Source: Nesterenkonia haasae (GTDB lineage: Bacteria > Actinomycetota > Actinomycetes > Actinomycetales > Micrococcaceae). From it: a stretch of DNA of 64,000 nucleotides. Under the pieces are notes generated by a model. It was given only the letters and a program-made list of their open reading frames with translations, had not been told where the DNA came from and ran no database searches. Location: the NCBI RefSeq assembly GCF_010119385.1, contig NZ_VFIE01000022.1, positions 79,622 through 143,621 of the forward strand, in the 5' to 3' direction. This document shows positions 49,257-57,821 of the stretch, piece after piece (positions within the stretch are counted from its first letter, which is position 1; the number at the start of each line of letters is the position of its first letter). A program made the position numbers and the translations under genes.

Positions 49257-50591
49257 GTGAACGCTGGGCTAGGCGCTGGCGGGCACTCCAGCGGCTGGGA
49301 TGCACCCTTCGCAGACTCACCCGTCAGCGGAGAAGCAACTGTTCCTGCGTCAAAGTCCCTCACGAACAGGTACTTGCTGCTCGCAGCACTTGCCGAGGGC
49401 CCCTCTGTTGTGGTGAACCCCCTCGAATCCCGTGATTCGGCGCTCATGCTCGCGGCTCTGGAAGCCCTGGGCGCTCAGGTGGAAGCCATCACCGACTGGG
49501 AGGGATCTGGGGAGAACGCAGTTCGGATCACTCCGTTCAGCCCGGGTACTGGGCCCATCACAGTCGACTGCGGGCTTGCCGGGACAGTGATGCGATTCCT
49601 CCCCGCAGTTGCGGCACTTTCACAGCGTCACGTGCAGTTCGACGGGGATCCTGAGGCGAGAGTGCGCCCCATGGGTGCCGTATTGGACGGTCTGCGATCT
49701 CTTGGGGTGCCCATTACCGAAGACGGTGCGCCGGGTCATCTCCCCTTCACCGTCAACTCTCCGCACGGGCTCAGAGGCGGTGAGGTCACGATCGACGCCT
49801 CCGAATCGAGTCAGTTCGTCTCCGGGCTGCTCTTGGCTGCCTCTCGTATGCCGGCTGGCCTGACGCTTCACCACGCCGGCACTCAGGTGCCGTCACTGGA
49901 ACATGTGGAGATGACGCTCAAAGTCCTCGCCGACCTGGGAGTAGGAGTCAGCAGCCCCAAGCCGTTCACGTGGCGAATTGAGCCGGGGCCGATCCTTCCT
50001 TTCACCATCCGAATTGAGCCTGACTTGTCCAACGCGGGGCCGTTTCTGTGCGCAGCTGCAGTCACCGGTGGCGAAGTGACCATGCCCGGTTGGCCGCTGG
50101 AATCCACGCAGATTGGACGCCGCTGGCCACAGTTGCTGAGTGACTTTGGGTGCCAGGTGACTTTGGCCCCTACATCAGAAACTTCCGGTTCCCTAACGGT
50201 CAGGGGTCCGGAGCGGTTGACCAGCCCGGGGACGGTGGACGGCACCGCCGAGCTCACTCCAACGGTGGGCGCCCTGGCAGCCCTGTGCTCGGAAGAGACC
50301 AAATTCACCTCAGTGGGGCATCTGCGAGGTCATGAGACTAACAGGATTGCTGCACTGGTGAATGAAGTTCGCCGCCTGGGAGGAGCCGCAGAGGAGACGG
50401 ACGACGGTTTTCGCGTGCTCTCCCCTGTGAACCGTGCAGATACTGTCCTCAGCTACGCCGACCACCGGATGGCTACCTTCGGAGCCGTACTCGGGCTTGC
50501 CGTCCCCGGTGTGGTGGTCGAAGATATCGGCAGCACAGCTAAAACGATGCCCGATTTCCCAGACCGGTGGTCCGCCCTGGTACAGGCATGA
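49257..50591 (+). CDS. aroA: 3-phosphoshikimate 1-carboxyvinyltransferase (EPSP synthase)
   Basis: AroA transfers the enolpyruvyl group of PEP to shikimate 3-phosphate. The protein (444 residues from the chosen GTG) shows ATVPASKSLTNRYLLLAALAEG near the N-terminus, DCGLAGTVMRFLPAVAAL with the GTxxRF PEP-binding motif, DASESSQFVSGLLLA, and the C-terminal SYADHRMATFGAVLGL. A TTG at 49233 is an alternative start. The stop overlaps the rsgA start. A C-terminal KTMPDFPDRW matches the family end. Confidence 0.95.
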   Translation: MNAGLGAGGHSSGWDAPFADSPVSGEATVPASKSLTNRYLLLAALAEGPSVVVNPLESRDSALMLAALEALGAQVEAITDWEGSGENAVRITPFSPGTGPITVDCGLAGTVMRFLPAVAALSQRHVQFDGDPEARVRPMGAVLDGLRSLGVPITEDGAPGHLPFTVNSPHGLRGGEVTIDASESSQFVSGLLLAASRMPAGLTLHHAGTQVPSLEHVEMTLKVLADLGVGVSSPKPFTWRIEPGPILPFTIRIEPDLSNAGPFLCAAAVTGGEVTMPGWPLESTQIGRRWPQLLSDFGCQVTLAPTSETSGSLTVRGPERLTSPGTVDGTAELTPTVGALAALCSEETKFTSVGHLRGHETNRIAALVNEVRRLGGAAEETDDGFRVLSPVNRADTVLSYADHRMATFGAVLGLAVPGVVVEDIGSTAKTMPDFPDRWSALVQA

Positions 50592-51664
50592 ACCGCTGGG
50601 ACTCATGGGATGAATCCCGCGTGCGCGTGCGGCCGAATAAACGCGGCTCCCGGCCACGGACTAAGGAGACTCCTGACTACTCTGATGCCGAGTTGGCCCG
50701 CGTTGTTCAGGTAGACCGCGGAAGGTACACCTGCTTCTTGGAAGCCCGAGGATCTGCGCCAGACCGGGTGGTCACCGCCATGCGCGCCAAGGCGCTTCGG
50801 CGCTCACCAGTAGTCCCCGGGGACATGGTGAGGCTGGTCGGCGACACGTCAGCCACCGCAGGCACTTTGGCCCGGCTGGTCCGGGTGGAGGAACGCCGCA
50901 CGCTTCTGCGCCGTTCTGCCGACGACACCGACGAAGCCGAGCGGGTCATCGTGGCAAACGCGGATCAGCTGCTGATCGTGGTTGCCTCAGCCGATCCTGA
51001 GCCCCGCACAGGCTTTATCGACCGCGCCCTGGCCGCTGCCTACGATGCAGGGGTGGAGCCGATCCTCCTGATCACGAAGGCCGACCTGGCGGAAGACCCG
51101 ACTGACCCAGCGGGCCTCGTCTCACACTACTTGGAGCTTGAATTCCCCATCGTCATCTCAGGCCACGAAGAGCAGCAGCAGCTCTCCCGTGTCACGCTGG
51201 ATCGGTTGGGCGAACTGTTGGCCGGACAGGTCACCGTCCTCATCGGACACTCCGGAGTGGGAAAGTCCACCATGGTCAATGCGCTCACCGGCGCCGACCG
51301 CGCCACCGGCGGAGTCAACGCTGTCACCGGGCGGGGTCGTCACACCTCATCCTCAGCAGTGGCACTGCGGGTTGACCCGGACGGATGGGTGGTGGACACT
51401 CCCGGGGTACGCAGCTTCGGCTTGGCACACGTTCACCCTGATGCTGTGCTGGCAGCCTTCGAAGACCTCGTCGAGGGGTCCGCCTCGTGTGAACCGGGCT
51501 GTCTCCATGAGTCTCCGGCGGGGGGCTGCGCGCTGGATGCATGGGTGGAGCAGGGCCATGCTGGAGACAACGGGCCAGCTCGTCTCTCAAGCCTGAGAAA
51601 TCTGCTCCACTCACTCTCCGGAAGTCCTGAGGATGAGAGGGAGAAACGCCTCGGCGCCCCGTAG
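50588..51664 (+). CDS. rsgA: Ribosome small subunit-dependent GTPase A
   Basis: RsgA checks late 30S assembly. The 358-residue protein has an N-terminal OB-fold (about 40-105), a circularly permuted GTPase with LLITKADLAED (G4) before IGHSGVGKSTMVNALTGA (G1, about 225-242) and VVDTPGVRSFGL (G3), and a C-terminal zinc knuckle CEPGCLHESPAGGC (about 306-319). The ATG at 50588 overlaps the aroA stop as ATGA. aroA-rsgA-hisN is a frequent actinobacterial order, often near sigR. Confidence 0.95.
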   Translation: MNRWDSWDESRVRVRPNKRGSRPRTKETPDYSDAELARVVQVDRGRYTCFLEARGSAPDRVVTAMRAKALRRSPVVPGDMVRLVGDTSATAGTLARLVRVEERRTLLRRSADDTDEAERVIVANADQLLIVVASADPEPRTGFIDRALAAAYDAGVEPILLITKADLAEDPTDPAGLVSHYLELEFPIVISGHEEQQQLSRVTLDRLGELLAGQVTVLIGHSGVGKSTMVNALTGADRATGGVNAVTGRGRHTSSSAVALRVDPDGWVVDTPGVRSFGLAHVHPDAVLAAFEDLVEGSASCEPGCLHESPAGGCALDAWVEQGHAGDNGPARLSSLRNLLHSLSGSPEDEREKRLGAP

Positions 51665-51673
51665 AGTGAGGTC

Positions 51674-52495
51674 ATGAGCCTCGCTTCCAGCCCCTACACC
51701 GAAGACCTCCGTCTGGCCCATATGATCGCCGATGCGGTTGATGCGAAGACTATGCAGCACTTCAGCCGGATGGACTTCACTGTGGAAACCAAGCCCGACC
51801 TGACTCCGGTGACCGTGGCAGACCGTGAGGCTGAGGAACTGATCCGCTCCCAACTGGCCAGGGCGCGCGGTCGAGACGCGGTCTATGGTGAGGAGTTCGG
51901 CGAAACTGGCTCCGGCCCACGTCGATGGGTCCTGGACCCCATCGACGGGACGAAGAACTTCATCCGGGGTGTTCCCGTCTGGGCGACGCTGATCGCCTTG
52001 GTCGACCATGGTGAGCCAGTGGTCGGGCTCGTCTCTGCCCCGGCCCTCGGGCGGCGCTGGTGGGCGGCCAAAGACGGTGGTGCCTACACCGGTAAGTCAC
52101 TCTCAGCCGCCAAACAGCTACGCGTCTCCCAGGTCTCCTCCCCCGCTGATGCGAGCTTCTCCTACTCATCATTGGACGGTTGGCGTGATATTGACCGTCT
52201 CGAGCAATTCCTCGCTCTGACGGAGAGAGTCTGGCGTACCCGTGCCTACGGCGACTTCTGGTCTTATTGCATGGTGGCCGAAGGCAGTGTGGACATCGCC
52301 GCCGAACCCGAGCTAGAACTCTACGATATGGCTGCGCTGGTACCGATCGTCACGGAGGCCGGGGGCCAGTTCACATCCTTGGACAATGATCCGGGATGTT
52401 CAGGTCCCAATGCCCTCGCTACCAACGGGTTGCTCCACGCACACGCTCTGCATGCCCTCCATGCACAGCCGAACGAACCAACATTCGACTTTTAG
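51674..52495 (+). CDS. hisN: Histidinol-phosphatase, inositol monophosphatase family
   Basis: HisN dephosphorylates histidinol phosphate in histidine biosynthesis in actinobacteria. The 273-residue IMPase-fold protein carries the metal-binding sites VYGEEFGETG (about 73-82), WVLDPIDGTKNFIRGVPVW (about 88-106), and the C-terminal ELELYDMAALVPIVTEAGG. The gene order aroA-rsgA-hisN supports the histidinol-phosphatase call over generic inositol phosphatase. The TAGAGT box at 51662-51667 lies 6 nt before the ATG, and GAGG is also present. Confidence 0.92.
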   Translation: MSLASSPYTEDLRLAHMIADAVDAKTMQHFSRMDFTVETKPDLTPVTVADREAEELIRSQLARARGRDAVYGEEFGETGSGPRRWVLDPIDGTKNFIRGVPVWATLIALVDHGEPVVGLVSAPALGRRWWAAKDGGAYTGKSLSAAKQLRVSQVSSPADASFSYSSLDGWRDIDRLEQFLALTERVWRTRAYGDFWSYCMVAEGSVDIAAEPELELYDMAALVPIVTEAGGQFTSLDNDPGCSGPNALATNGLLHAHALHALHAQPNEPTFDF

Positions 52496-52527
52496 GCATG
52501 ACTAACTTTAGAGTGTAGGCATGCCGA
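52485..52527 (+). promoter_or_regulatory. mntA promoter with two MntR/DtxR-type palindromes
   Basis: The element TTAGGCATGACTAA (52492-52505) is symmetric at 12 of 14 positions, and TAGGCATGCCGA (52516-52527) at 10 of 12. The first occupies the spacer between a weak -35 (TCGACT, 52485-52490) and a -10 (TAGAGT, 52509-52514); the second covers the start codon. The -10 ends 6 nt before the ATG, so the mRNA is probably leaderless. DtxR-family regulators such as MntR bind TTAGG-type palindromes, and an MntR-like gene ends the operon. The hisN stop lies inside the first palindrome. Confidence 0.7.
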
Positions 52528-53435
52528 AGTACCTCCTGACGATTCCTTGCATCAGCGCCCTTGCCCTCAGCGCCTGCGCCCAGGAAGAGGCGGACACCGA
52601 TCACTCGCCCTTGGTGGTCACCACCTTCTCTGTGCTCGGTGATATGACCGAGAACATCGGAGGGGACAGAATTCAGGTGCGTTCCATTACACCCATCGGT
52701 GCGGAAGTACATGAATACGACCCCACCCCATCGGATGTCCAGGCGGCTGCCGATGCTGACCTCATCATTGAGAATGGTCTCGGCCTGGAGGAGTGGTTCG
52801 GCCAGTTCACCTCCCACTCCGAGGCGCCCACAGTGAGCGCCTCAGCGGGCATTGAGGCCCGCCCGATCACTCGACTTCCGGGGCACCCTGATGATCCAGG
52901 TGCAGGCTCCGACTTACCTACCGACCCTCATGGATGGATCTCAGCAGAACAGTCGATGACCTACGTGGACAACATTGAGGCGGCCCTGAGCGAGCTTTCT
53001 CCTGAGGACGCTGAGCACTTCTCGGAACGCGCAGGGAAGTACCGGCAGGAGCTGCAGCAGTTCGTCGATGAGTCCAGGGTCGCCGCCGCCGAACTCGCCG
53101 ATCCTGTCCTGGTGACCTGCGAGGGAGCATTCGGATACTTGGCCGAGGACCTGGGACTCACCGAGCACTATTTGTGGCCGCTCAACGCCGAGAACGAAGG
53201 AACGCCACAGCAGGTGGAAGCGCAGATTCGCTTCGTCGAAGAAAACAGCGTGGAGACGATATTCTGCGAATCCACCGTCAACGATGCTGCCCAGGTCCAG
53301 GTCGCTGAGACGACAGGCGCTGAACTCGCTGGCCCACTCCACGTGGATTCACTGACCGACGCCGACGGTCCCGCACCGACACATCTGGAGCTCCTGGAAC
53401 ACACCACCCACACCATCTTGGGTAAGGCCGAGTGA
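52521..53435 (+). CDS. Manganese-type ABC transporter substrate-binding lipoprotein
   Basis: A cluster A-I solute-binding protein of 304 residues. The lipobox is LSAC after ISALALS (cysteine about 19). Metal-site motifs are GAEVHEYDPTPSDVQAA (about 56-72), ADLIIENGLGLEEWF, PTDPHGWISAEQSMTYV, and CEGAFGYLAEDLGLTE. It lacks the His-rich loop of zinc-binding relatives. Followed after 7 nt by the ATPase. Manganese is inferred from the MntR-like regulator in the same operon and the palindromes at its promoter. Confidence 0.92.
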   Translation: MPKYLLTIPCISALALSACAQEEADTDHSPLVVTTFSVLGDMTENIGGDRIQVRSITPIGAEVHEYDPTPSDVQAAADADLIIENGLGLEEWFGQFTSHSEAPTVSASAGIEARPITRLPGHPDDPGAGSDLPTDPHGWISAEQSMTYVDNIEAALSELSPEDAEHFSERAGKYRQELQQFVDESRVAAAELADPVLVTCEGAFGYLAEDLGLTEHYLWPLNAENEGTPQQVEAQIRFVEENSVETIFCESTVNDAAQVQVAETTGAELAGPLHVDSLTDADGPAPTHLELLEHTTHTILGKAE

Positions 53436-53442
53436 CCCACCG

Positions 53443-54174
53443 ATGAGCACAGCGGAGACACCGGTTCACGTTGAATCGCTGACGGCGGGATACCCCGGAG
53501 TGACCGCGTTGGAGGATGTCAGTCTGCGCCTGAGTCCGGGCACGATCACCGCTCTCCTAGGAGCCAACGGGTCAGGGAAGTCCACGCTGTTCTCCGCACT
53601 GCTCGGTATGGTGCCCGCCGCTCAGGGCCGAATCAGCATTTTCGGCACGGATTCAGCAAAGGCACGACGCCGCAACCTGGTCTCGTATGTGCCGCAGCAC
53701 GAACAGATTGATCCCACATTCCCCATCACGGTCGAACAAGTGGTCATGATGGGCCGGTACCCACATATGGGTTTCGCCCGCTTCACTCGGCCCGCTGATC
53801 GGGATGCGGTTGACCATGCGCTGGAGCAGACGCGGCTCATCGACTTTCGAAAGCGGTCAATCGGTGAACTGTCCGGCGGGCAGCGCAAACGGGCCTTCGT
53901 GGCCAGAGCGTTGGCACAGCTTGCTCCACTCATGCTTCTCGATGAGCCCTTCGCGGGCGTGGACCGCACCAGCGAACACCTCATCACGCACGTCCTGCGG
54001 AACCTCAGGACCGCTGGCACGACTGTGCTGATCTCCACCCATCACCTCGAGGGTGTGCACAGCCTGGCCGATGAGGTGATTCTGCTTCACCGCCGAGTCT
54101 TGGCGGCAGGACCGCCGTCGCAGGTACTGACCGACGAGCAGCTCGCCCAGGCCTTCGGGGAGGCCCTGTCATGA
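53443..54174 (+). CDS. Manganese-type ABC transporter ATP-binding protein
   Basis: A 243-residue metal ABC ATPase with Walker A LGANGSGKSTLFSAL (about 38-52), VSYVPQHEQIDPTFPITVEQVVMMGRYPH with the Q-loop, signature GELSGGQRKRAFVARAL, Walker B LMLLDEPFAGVD and H-loop LISTHHLEG. The MMGRYPHMGFARFTRPADRD stretch is characteristic of manganese/iron importers of this group. It overlaps the permease gene by 4 nt. Confidence 0.94.
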   Translation: MSTAETPVHVESLTAGYPGVTALEDVSLRLSPGTITALLGANGSGKSTLFSALLGMVPAAQGRISIFGTDSAKARRRNLVSYVPQHEQIDPTFPITVEQVVMMGRYPHMGFARFTRPADRDAVDHALEQTRLIDFRKRSIGELSGGQRKRAFVARALAQLAPLMLLDEPFAGVDRTSEHLITHVLRNLRTAGTTVLISTHHLEGVHSLADEVILLHRRVLAAGPPSQVLTDEQLAQAFGEALS

Positions 54175-55034
54175 TCGACCTGCTGCTTACGCCCCTGCAG
54201 TACCCCTTTATGCAGAACGCCTTGGCTGTGGCAGTCATCTCTGCAGCGGTCTGCGGCATGCTCTCCGCGTGGCTGGTGCTGATGGGCTGGTCGCTCATGG
54301 GCGAGGCAGTGGCGCACTCGATCCTGCCCGGCGTTGTTCTTGCCTTCCTCCTCGGTATCCCACTGGGTATCGGTGCATTCGTCTTCGGGTTAGCCGCCGT
54401 GGCCCTGATAGGAATTCTCAGTCAGACCACCTCGTTGAAGCGCGACACCACTATCGGTGTGGTGTTCACCTCTCTCTTCGCCTTGGGACTGGTCCTGATG
54501 TCAACAGTGACGACACAGACCCATCTGCAACACATCCTGTTCGGGAACGTCCTAGGCACCTCACGCATCGATCTCTATCAGGTGGGCGTGCTCGCAACTG
54601 TCACTGCCACCATTCTCCTGATCAAACGCCGGGACTTCACCCTGGTGGCGTTCGACCGGACCTACGCCCGGGCCATCGGACTGCCTGTGGGTGTGCTGAC
54701 CGGGGTGCTGCTGATGCTGCTGGCCCTGACCACCGTGACAGCCCTGCAGACCCTTGGAGTGATACTCGTGGTTGCCGCACTCGTAATCCCCGGGGCTACG
54801 GCCTTCCTGTTGGTTCGGAGCTTTGGGGCGATGCTGGCGGTCTCCGCAGGGGTCGGTGCCTTCGCCGCAGTAGCCGGGGTCTACGCAAGTTATTGGTGGG
54901 ATGTGTCCACTGGTGGAGCTATCGTTCTGGCCGCGACCGCCCAGTTCGCCCTCGCGTATCTGCTGTCTCCCAGACAGGGGCTGATCGCTCAAGCGTGGCG
55001 GCGTCGTCGTCCTGCACGGATTGTGGAGGTCTGA
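54171..55034 (+). CDS. Manganese-type ABC transporter permease
   Basis: A 287-residue ABC-3 permease with about eight membrane segments: NALAVAVISAAVCGMLSAWLVLMGWSLMGEAVAHSILPG near the start, TSLKRDTTIGVVFTSLFALGLVL, HILFGNVLGTS, and TVTALQTLGVILVVAALVIPGATA near the end, the classical MntB/TroC-type signature. A basic tail (AWRRRRPARIVEV) follows. The DtxR-family gene begins 41 nt downstream. Confidence 0.93.
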   Translation: MIDLLLTPLQYPFMQNALAVAVISAAVCGMLSAWLVLMGWSLMGEAVAHSILPGVVLAFLLGIPLGIGAFVFGLAAVALIGILSQTTSLKRDTTIGVVFTSLFALGLVLMSTVTTQTHLQHILFGNVLGTSRIDLYQVGVLATVTATILLIKRRDFTLVAFDRTYARAIGLPVGVLTGVLLMLLALTTVTALQTLGVILVVAALVIPGATAFLLVRSFGAMLAVSAGVGAFAAVAGVYASYWWDVSTGGAIVLAATAQFALAYLLSPRQGLIAQAWRRRRPARIVEV

Positions 55035-55075
55035 GCAGCCGCCGCCTGTGGCGACGATGCTGGCAGAATAGTCCT

Positions 55076-55795
55076 ATGCCACGCACATCAGCTCAGGGCC
55101 GTTCGACCCTTCCCTCCAGCGGGGCGGCCGCACCGGCGACCACGTCGGTCGAGGACTACGCCAAGACCATCTACGGTTTGGCCGAATGGGAAGGTGCTGA
55201 TGTCACGGCCAGCGCATTGGCGAAGACTCTAGGAGTGTCAAACCCGTCGGTGTCGCTAATGATCCGCAAGATGGCGGAGCAAGGTTTGGTCGACCACACC
55301 CCGTATGCTCCCGTCCGACTCACAGAACAGGGACGCAAGCTCGCGTTGGCTATGGTGCGGCGGCATCGGCTGATTGAGACGTGGTTGGTCCGGGAAATGG
55401 GTTATTCCTGGGATGAGGTCCACGATGAAGCGGAGCGCCTGGAACACGCCGTCTCCGAGACATTCATCGAACGCCTCGATGTCAGACTCGGACACCCCGT
55501 GACGGACCCGCACGGCGATCCGATCCCCACCAGGGAGCTGAGCCTGAGCTACCCGGAGACAACACTGCTCTGCCAGGTCCCGGCGGAGGTGGAAGTGCGG
55601 GTGGAACAGGTCGATGACAGTGTTCCGGCGGCATTGCGCGTGCTCGATGAGCAAGACGTGCCGATCGGTGCGCAGGTCACAGTAGTGGCCTCGGCCGACG
55701 GGAATGTTGTCATCAGCGGACCACACGGGGAACAGAACGTACCAATCGGACATGATGTCGCGCATGCCGTGCGCGTCAGTGTCACAGCCCGCTGA
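55076..55795 (+). CDS. DtxR-family manganese-dependent repressor (MntR-like)
   Basis: A 239-residue DtxR/MntR-type regulator. After a disordered N-terminus (about 20 residues) come the winged helix (SVEDYAKTIYGLAEWEGADVTASALA, NPSVSLMIRKMAEQGLVDHTPYAPVRLTEQG), the dimer/metal region (RRHRLIETWLVREMGYSWDEVHDEAERLEHAVS with the metal-binding Glu/His), and a C-terminal SH3-like FeoA domain (about 165-235). It probably represses the mnt operon through the palindromes at 52492-52527. The ATG at 55076 is chosen; the long upstream open frame is an artefact overlapping the permease. Confidence 0.93.
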   Translation: MPRTSAQGRSTLPSSGAAAPATTSVEDYAKTIYGLAEWEGADVTASALAKTLGVSNPSVSLMIRKMAEQGLVDHTPYAPVRLTEQGRKLALAMVRRHRLIETWLVREMGYSWDEVHDEAERLEHAVSETFIERLDVRLGHPVTDPHGDPIPTRELSLSYPETTLLCQVPAEVEVRVEQVDDSVPAALRVLDEQDVPIGAQVTVVASADGNVVISGPHGEQNVPIGHDVAHAVRVSVTAR

Positions 55796-55817
55796 CCAAC
55801 GGTCTATCCTGTACCCC

Positions 55818-56336
55818 GTGCCCACAACCGAGGAAGAACCCGCACACGGATCAACCGGCAAACCAGATTTGCCGCTGCCCGCCATGCTCGCGTGCATTGC
55901 CGCCGCCGGTGCCTGCGGTGCGGTCTTGAGACTGCTGCTCATCGAGCTCTCCGATGAACAGTTCATGCGGTTTCCTTGGATCACCCTGGTGGTGAACCTC
56001 ACCGGCTCAGGTGGGCTCGGTTTGCTCTTCGGGGTAGCCCACGCCTGGCCTCGACTCCCCGGCTGGACACTGCCGGTCGTGGGGACTGGTTTCCTCGGCT
56101 CCTACACCACCTTCTCCTCCGTGATTTTGGCCGGCACCTCGGTTCAGCAGCCGGACGTCTTCACCCAACTGGCCTCCGCTGAGGTGGTACCGCCGGAGCT
56201 GTGGGAAGCGGGGGCCTACCTGCTGATTTCCATGATTTTCTGCACGGCTGCCGCTGCTGCGGGCATTACAGTGGGCCGGGCCATCTTCGGCTATACGCGT
56301 GAGGGCAGCGCTGCGCCTCAGGAGGACAACGCATGA
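55818..56336 (+). CDS. crcB: Fluoride exporter CrcB/FEX (first of a pair)
   Basis: A 172-residue Fluc channel subunit. Four membrane segments carry the family motifs GACGAVLRLLLI, TLVVNLTGSGGLGLLFG (pore Asn), and GTGFLGSYTTFSSVILA with the central Na+-site region. Two such genes in tandem form dual-topology heterodimers in many actinobacteria. The GTG at 55818 follows a TATCCT box by 7 nt. A longer upstream frame overlaps mntR and is rejected. No fluoride riboswitch is seen upstream. Confidence 0.92.
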   Translation: MPTTEEEPAHGSTGKPDLPLPAMLACIAAAGACGAVLRLLLIELSDEQFMRFPWITLVVNLTGSGGLGLLFGVAHAWPRLPGWTLPVVGTGFLGSYTTFSSVILAGTSVQQPDVFTQLASAEVVPPELWEAGAYLLISMIFCTAAAAAGITVGRAIFGYTREGSAAPQEDNA

Positions 56337-56737
56337 TGATGCCCGAACTCACCATTGCCGTAGTGGCAGCAGGAGCACTCGGTGGCGCCGTTGGGGCCAT
56401 CGCTCGCTTCCTGCTGGACCGTTATCTGCGCGCCGGGATACTCCTGGCCAACACTATTGGATGCTTATCGCTGGGCGTACTGGTCGGGATCCTCAGCGCT
56501 TTCGCTGCCGACAGCGCCGGTGGCGATCCGGCAAGCTGGCAACCACTCGTGGTGGGGTTGCTGGCCCTGGGGTTGACCGGCGCCCTGAGTACGTTCGCGA
56601 CTGTCTCCCTGCGGGCTGCCCAGCAGTGGATCGCAGGTTCCCGCTGGATGGCCGTGGGAATGTGGACTGTTCATGTGGTCTGCGGCGTCGCTGCAGCAGT
56701 GGCTGGTTTGGCTATCGGGTGGCAGTTGGCAGGTTAG
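56333..56737 (+). CDS. crcB: Fluoride exporter CrcB/FEX (second of a pair)
   Basis: A 134-residue Fluc subunit overlapping the first by 4 nt. Motifs: GALGGAVGAIARFLLDRYL, LLANTIGCLSLGVLVG with pore Asn, and LTGALSTFATVSLRAA with the TFAT segment equivalent to the TTFSS motif of its partner. Opposite charge bias of loops relative to the first copy is expected for the antiparallel heterodimer. tmRNA follows after 95 nt. Confidence 0.92.
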   Translation: MMMPELTIAVVAAGALGGAVGAIARFLLDRYLRAGILLANTIGCLSLGVLVGILSAFAADSAGGDPASWQPLVVGLLALGLTGALSTFATVSLRAAQQWIAGSRWMAVGMWTVHVVCGVAAAVAGLAIGWQLAG

Positions 56738-56832
56738 TTCAACGGCAATGAGGAATGGTGGCGAGCCATTCTGTGTTGCGATAGACTGATACACCCGCTA
56801 CTGGCGGGGGTACGAGTTTGATAACTCCATAC

Positions 56833-57203
56833 GGGGACGATCGGTTTCGACGATCTGAGGTGATCGTGGAGAAGCGTGTCGTGGACGCCAAGTGACCACG
56901 TAAATACCCCTTGCGCAACCCAATAAGTGCCGAATCTAAGCGCACTGACTTCGCCCTCGCTGCATAAGTAGCGACGCGAGTCTGTCAGCCTGAGTTTGCC
57001 ATCGACTCAGTGCCTGGCATCAGCTAGATGGCCAATGGAGTGCTCTTCTCGCCGCAAGGAGAGTACTCGACACTAAATGCGGCTGGGTCCGTCAGGTGCT
57101 TGTCCGTGAGACACCTGGGACCGAGTAACACGCTCAGCGGACTACACACGTAGAAGTCCACGAAAATCCAGATCGGACGCGGGTTCAATTCCCGCCGTCT
57201 CCA
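56833..57203 (+). ncRNA. ssrA: tmRNA (SsrA)
   Basis: Transfer-messenger RNA that rescues stalled ribosomes with SmpB. The 5' end GGGGACGATCGG pairs with the 3' end CGTCTCC followed by discriminator A; the T-arm is GGGTTCAATTCCC. The tag-reading frame starts at GCC 56929 and reads AESKRTDFALAA before TAA (56965-56967), matching tags known from Micrococcaceae. CCA is not encoded. smpB is about 2.2 kb downstream on the other strand. A strong terminator follows. Confidence 0.97.
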
Positions 57204-57209
57204 CAAACT

Positions 57210-57241
57210 GCCCGAGCGGGTTCGCCTGCTCGGGCTTTTTT
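57210..57241 (+). terminator. Intrinsic terminator of tmRNA
   Basis: Stem GCCCGAGC (57210-57217) with GCTCGGGC (57228-57235), a 10-nt loop, then a run of six T (57236-57241). It starts 7 nt after the tmRNA 3' end. Confidence 0.93.
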
Positions 57242-57329
57242 GTGCCCCGGTCACGGAGATTTTTCAATGTCACAGGGTCAGGTCCGATTCCCGCTAGACT
57301 CCAACCGCCGGAAGCGGTGGAATAAGAGC

Positions 57330-57821
57330 ATGCACATTACAGTCGCCACACCGGATGGACCCTTCACGATCATCGCCGATGACCACTACGTGCTGGCCTC
57401 CGGTTGGACTAGCGATCCCGCGGCCCTGAGGGCGCTCATTCACCCCGAGCTGCGTGTCCGCGTCAATTCCGCAGACTCAGACCGGGTGCTGACCCAGGCG
57501 CAAGAGGCCGTGCAGTCATATTACGGCGGGCATGTGGCAGCGCCGAGCGCCGTGCCCGTCCGGCAAAAGTCGGGCCCATACCGGGAGCACGCCTGGGATA
57601 CGCTCCGTCAGGTAGCACCTGGCGCGCCCGTGACGTACGCAGAGTTCGCGCGGCGTTCGGGAAGCGCGGCTGCCGTCCGCGCGGCTGCTGGAGCCTGCGC
57701 TAAGAACGCCGCAGCACTTTTTGTGCCCTGCCACCGTGTCATGCGCACAGATGGCACGCTTGGCGGCTTCCGCTATGGTCTTGACCTCAAACAGAGCCTG
57801 CTGGACCGAGAGGGTCGCTAG
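57330..57821 (+). CDS. ogt: Methylated-DNA--protein-cysteine methyltransferase
   Basis: A suicide enzyme that takes alkyl groups from O6-methylguanine onto its cysteine. The 163-residue protein begins MHITVATPDGPFTIIADDHY and has the DNA-binding helix VTYAEFARRSGSAAAVRAAAG, the asparagine hinge region AKNAAALFVPCHRVM with the active-site PCHRV (about 131-135), and GGFRYGLDLKQSLLDREG at the end. Its last 35 nt overlap the 3' end of the convergent Ada-AlkA gene. The longer upstream frame runs through the tmRNA terminator and is rejected. Confidence 0.94.
   Translation: MHITVATPDGPFTIIADDHYVLASGWTSDPAALRALIHPELRVRVNSADSDRVLTQAQEAVQSYYGGHVAAPSAVPVRQKSGPYREHAWDTLRQVAPGAPVTYAEFARRSGSAAAVRAAAGACAKNAAALFVPCHRVMRTDGTLGGFRYGLDLKQSLLDREGR

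Noticed and set aside
55704..55817. Upstream extension of the first CrcB gene
   Set aside because: The added residues overlap the end of mntR, have no hydrophobic or conserved features, and the GTG at 55818 gives the normal family N-terminus.
56738..56832. Possible fluoride riboswitch near the crcB pair
   Set aside because: No crcB-motif pseudoknot signature is present before either crcB gene; this gap contains only a short hairpin and the tmRNA promoter area.
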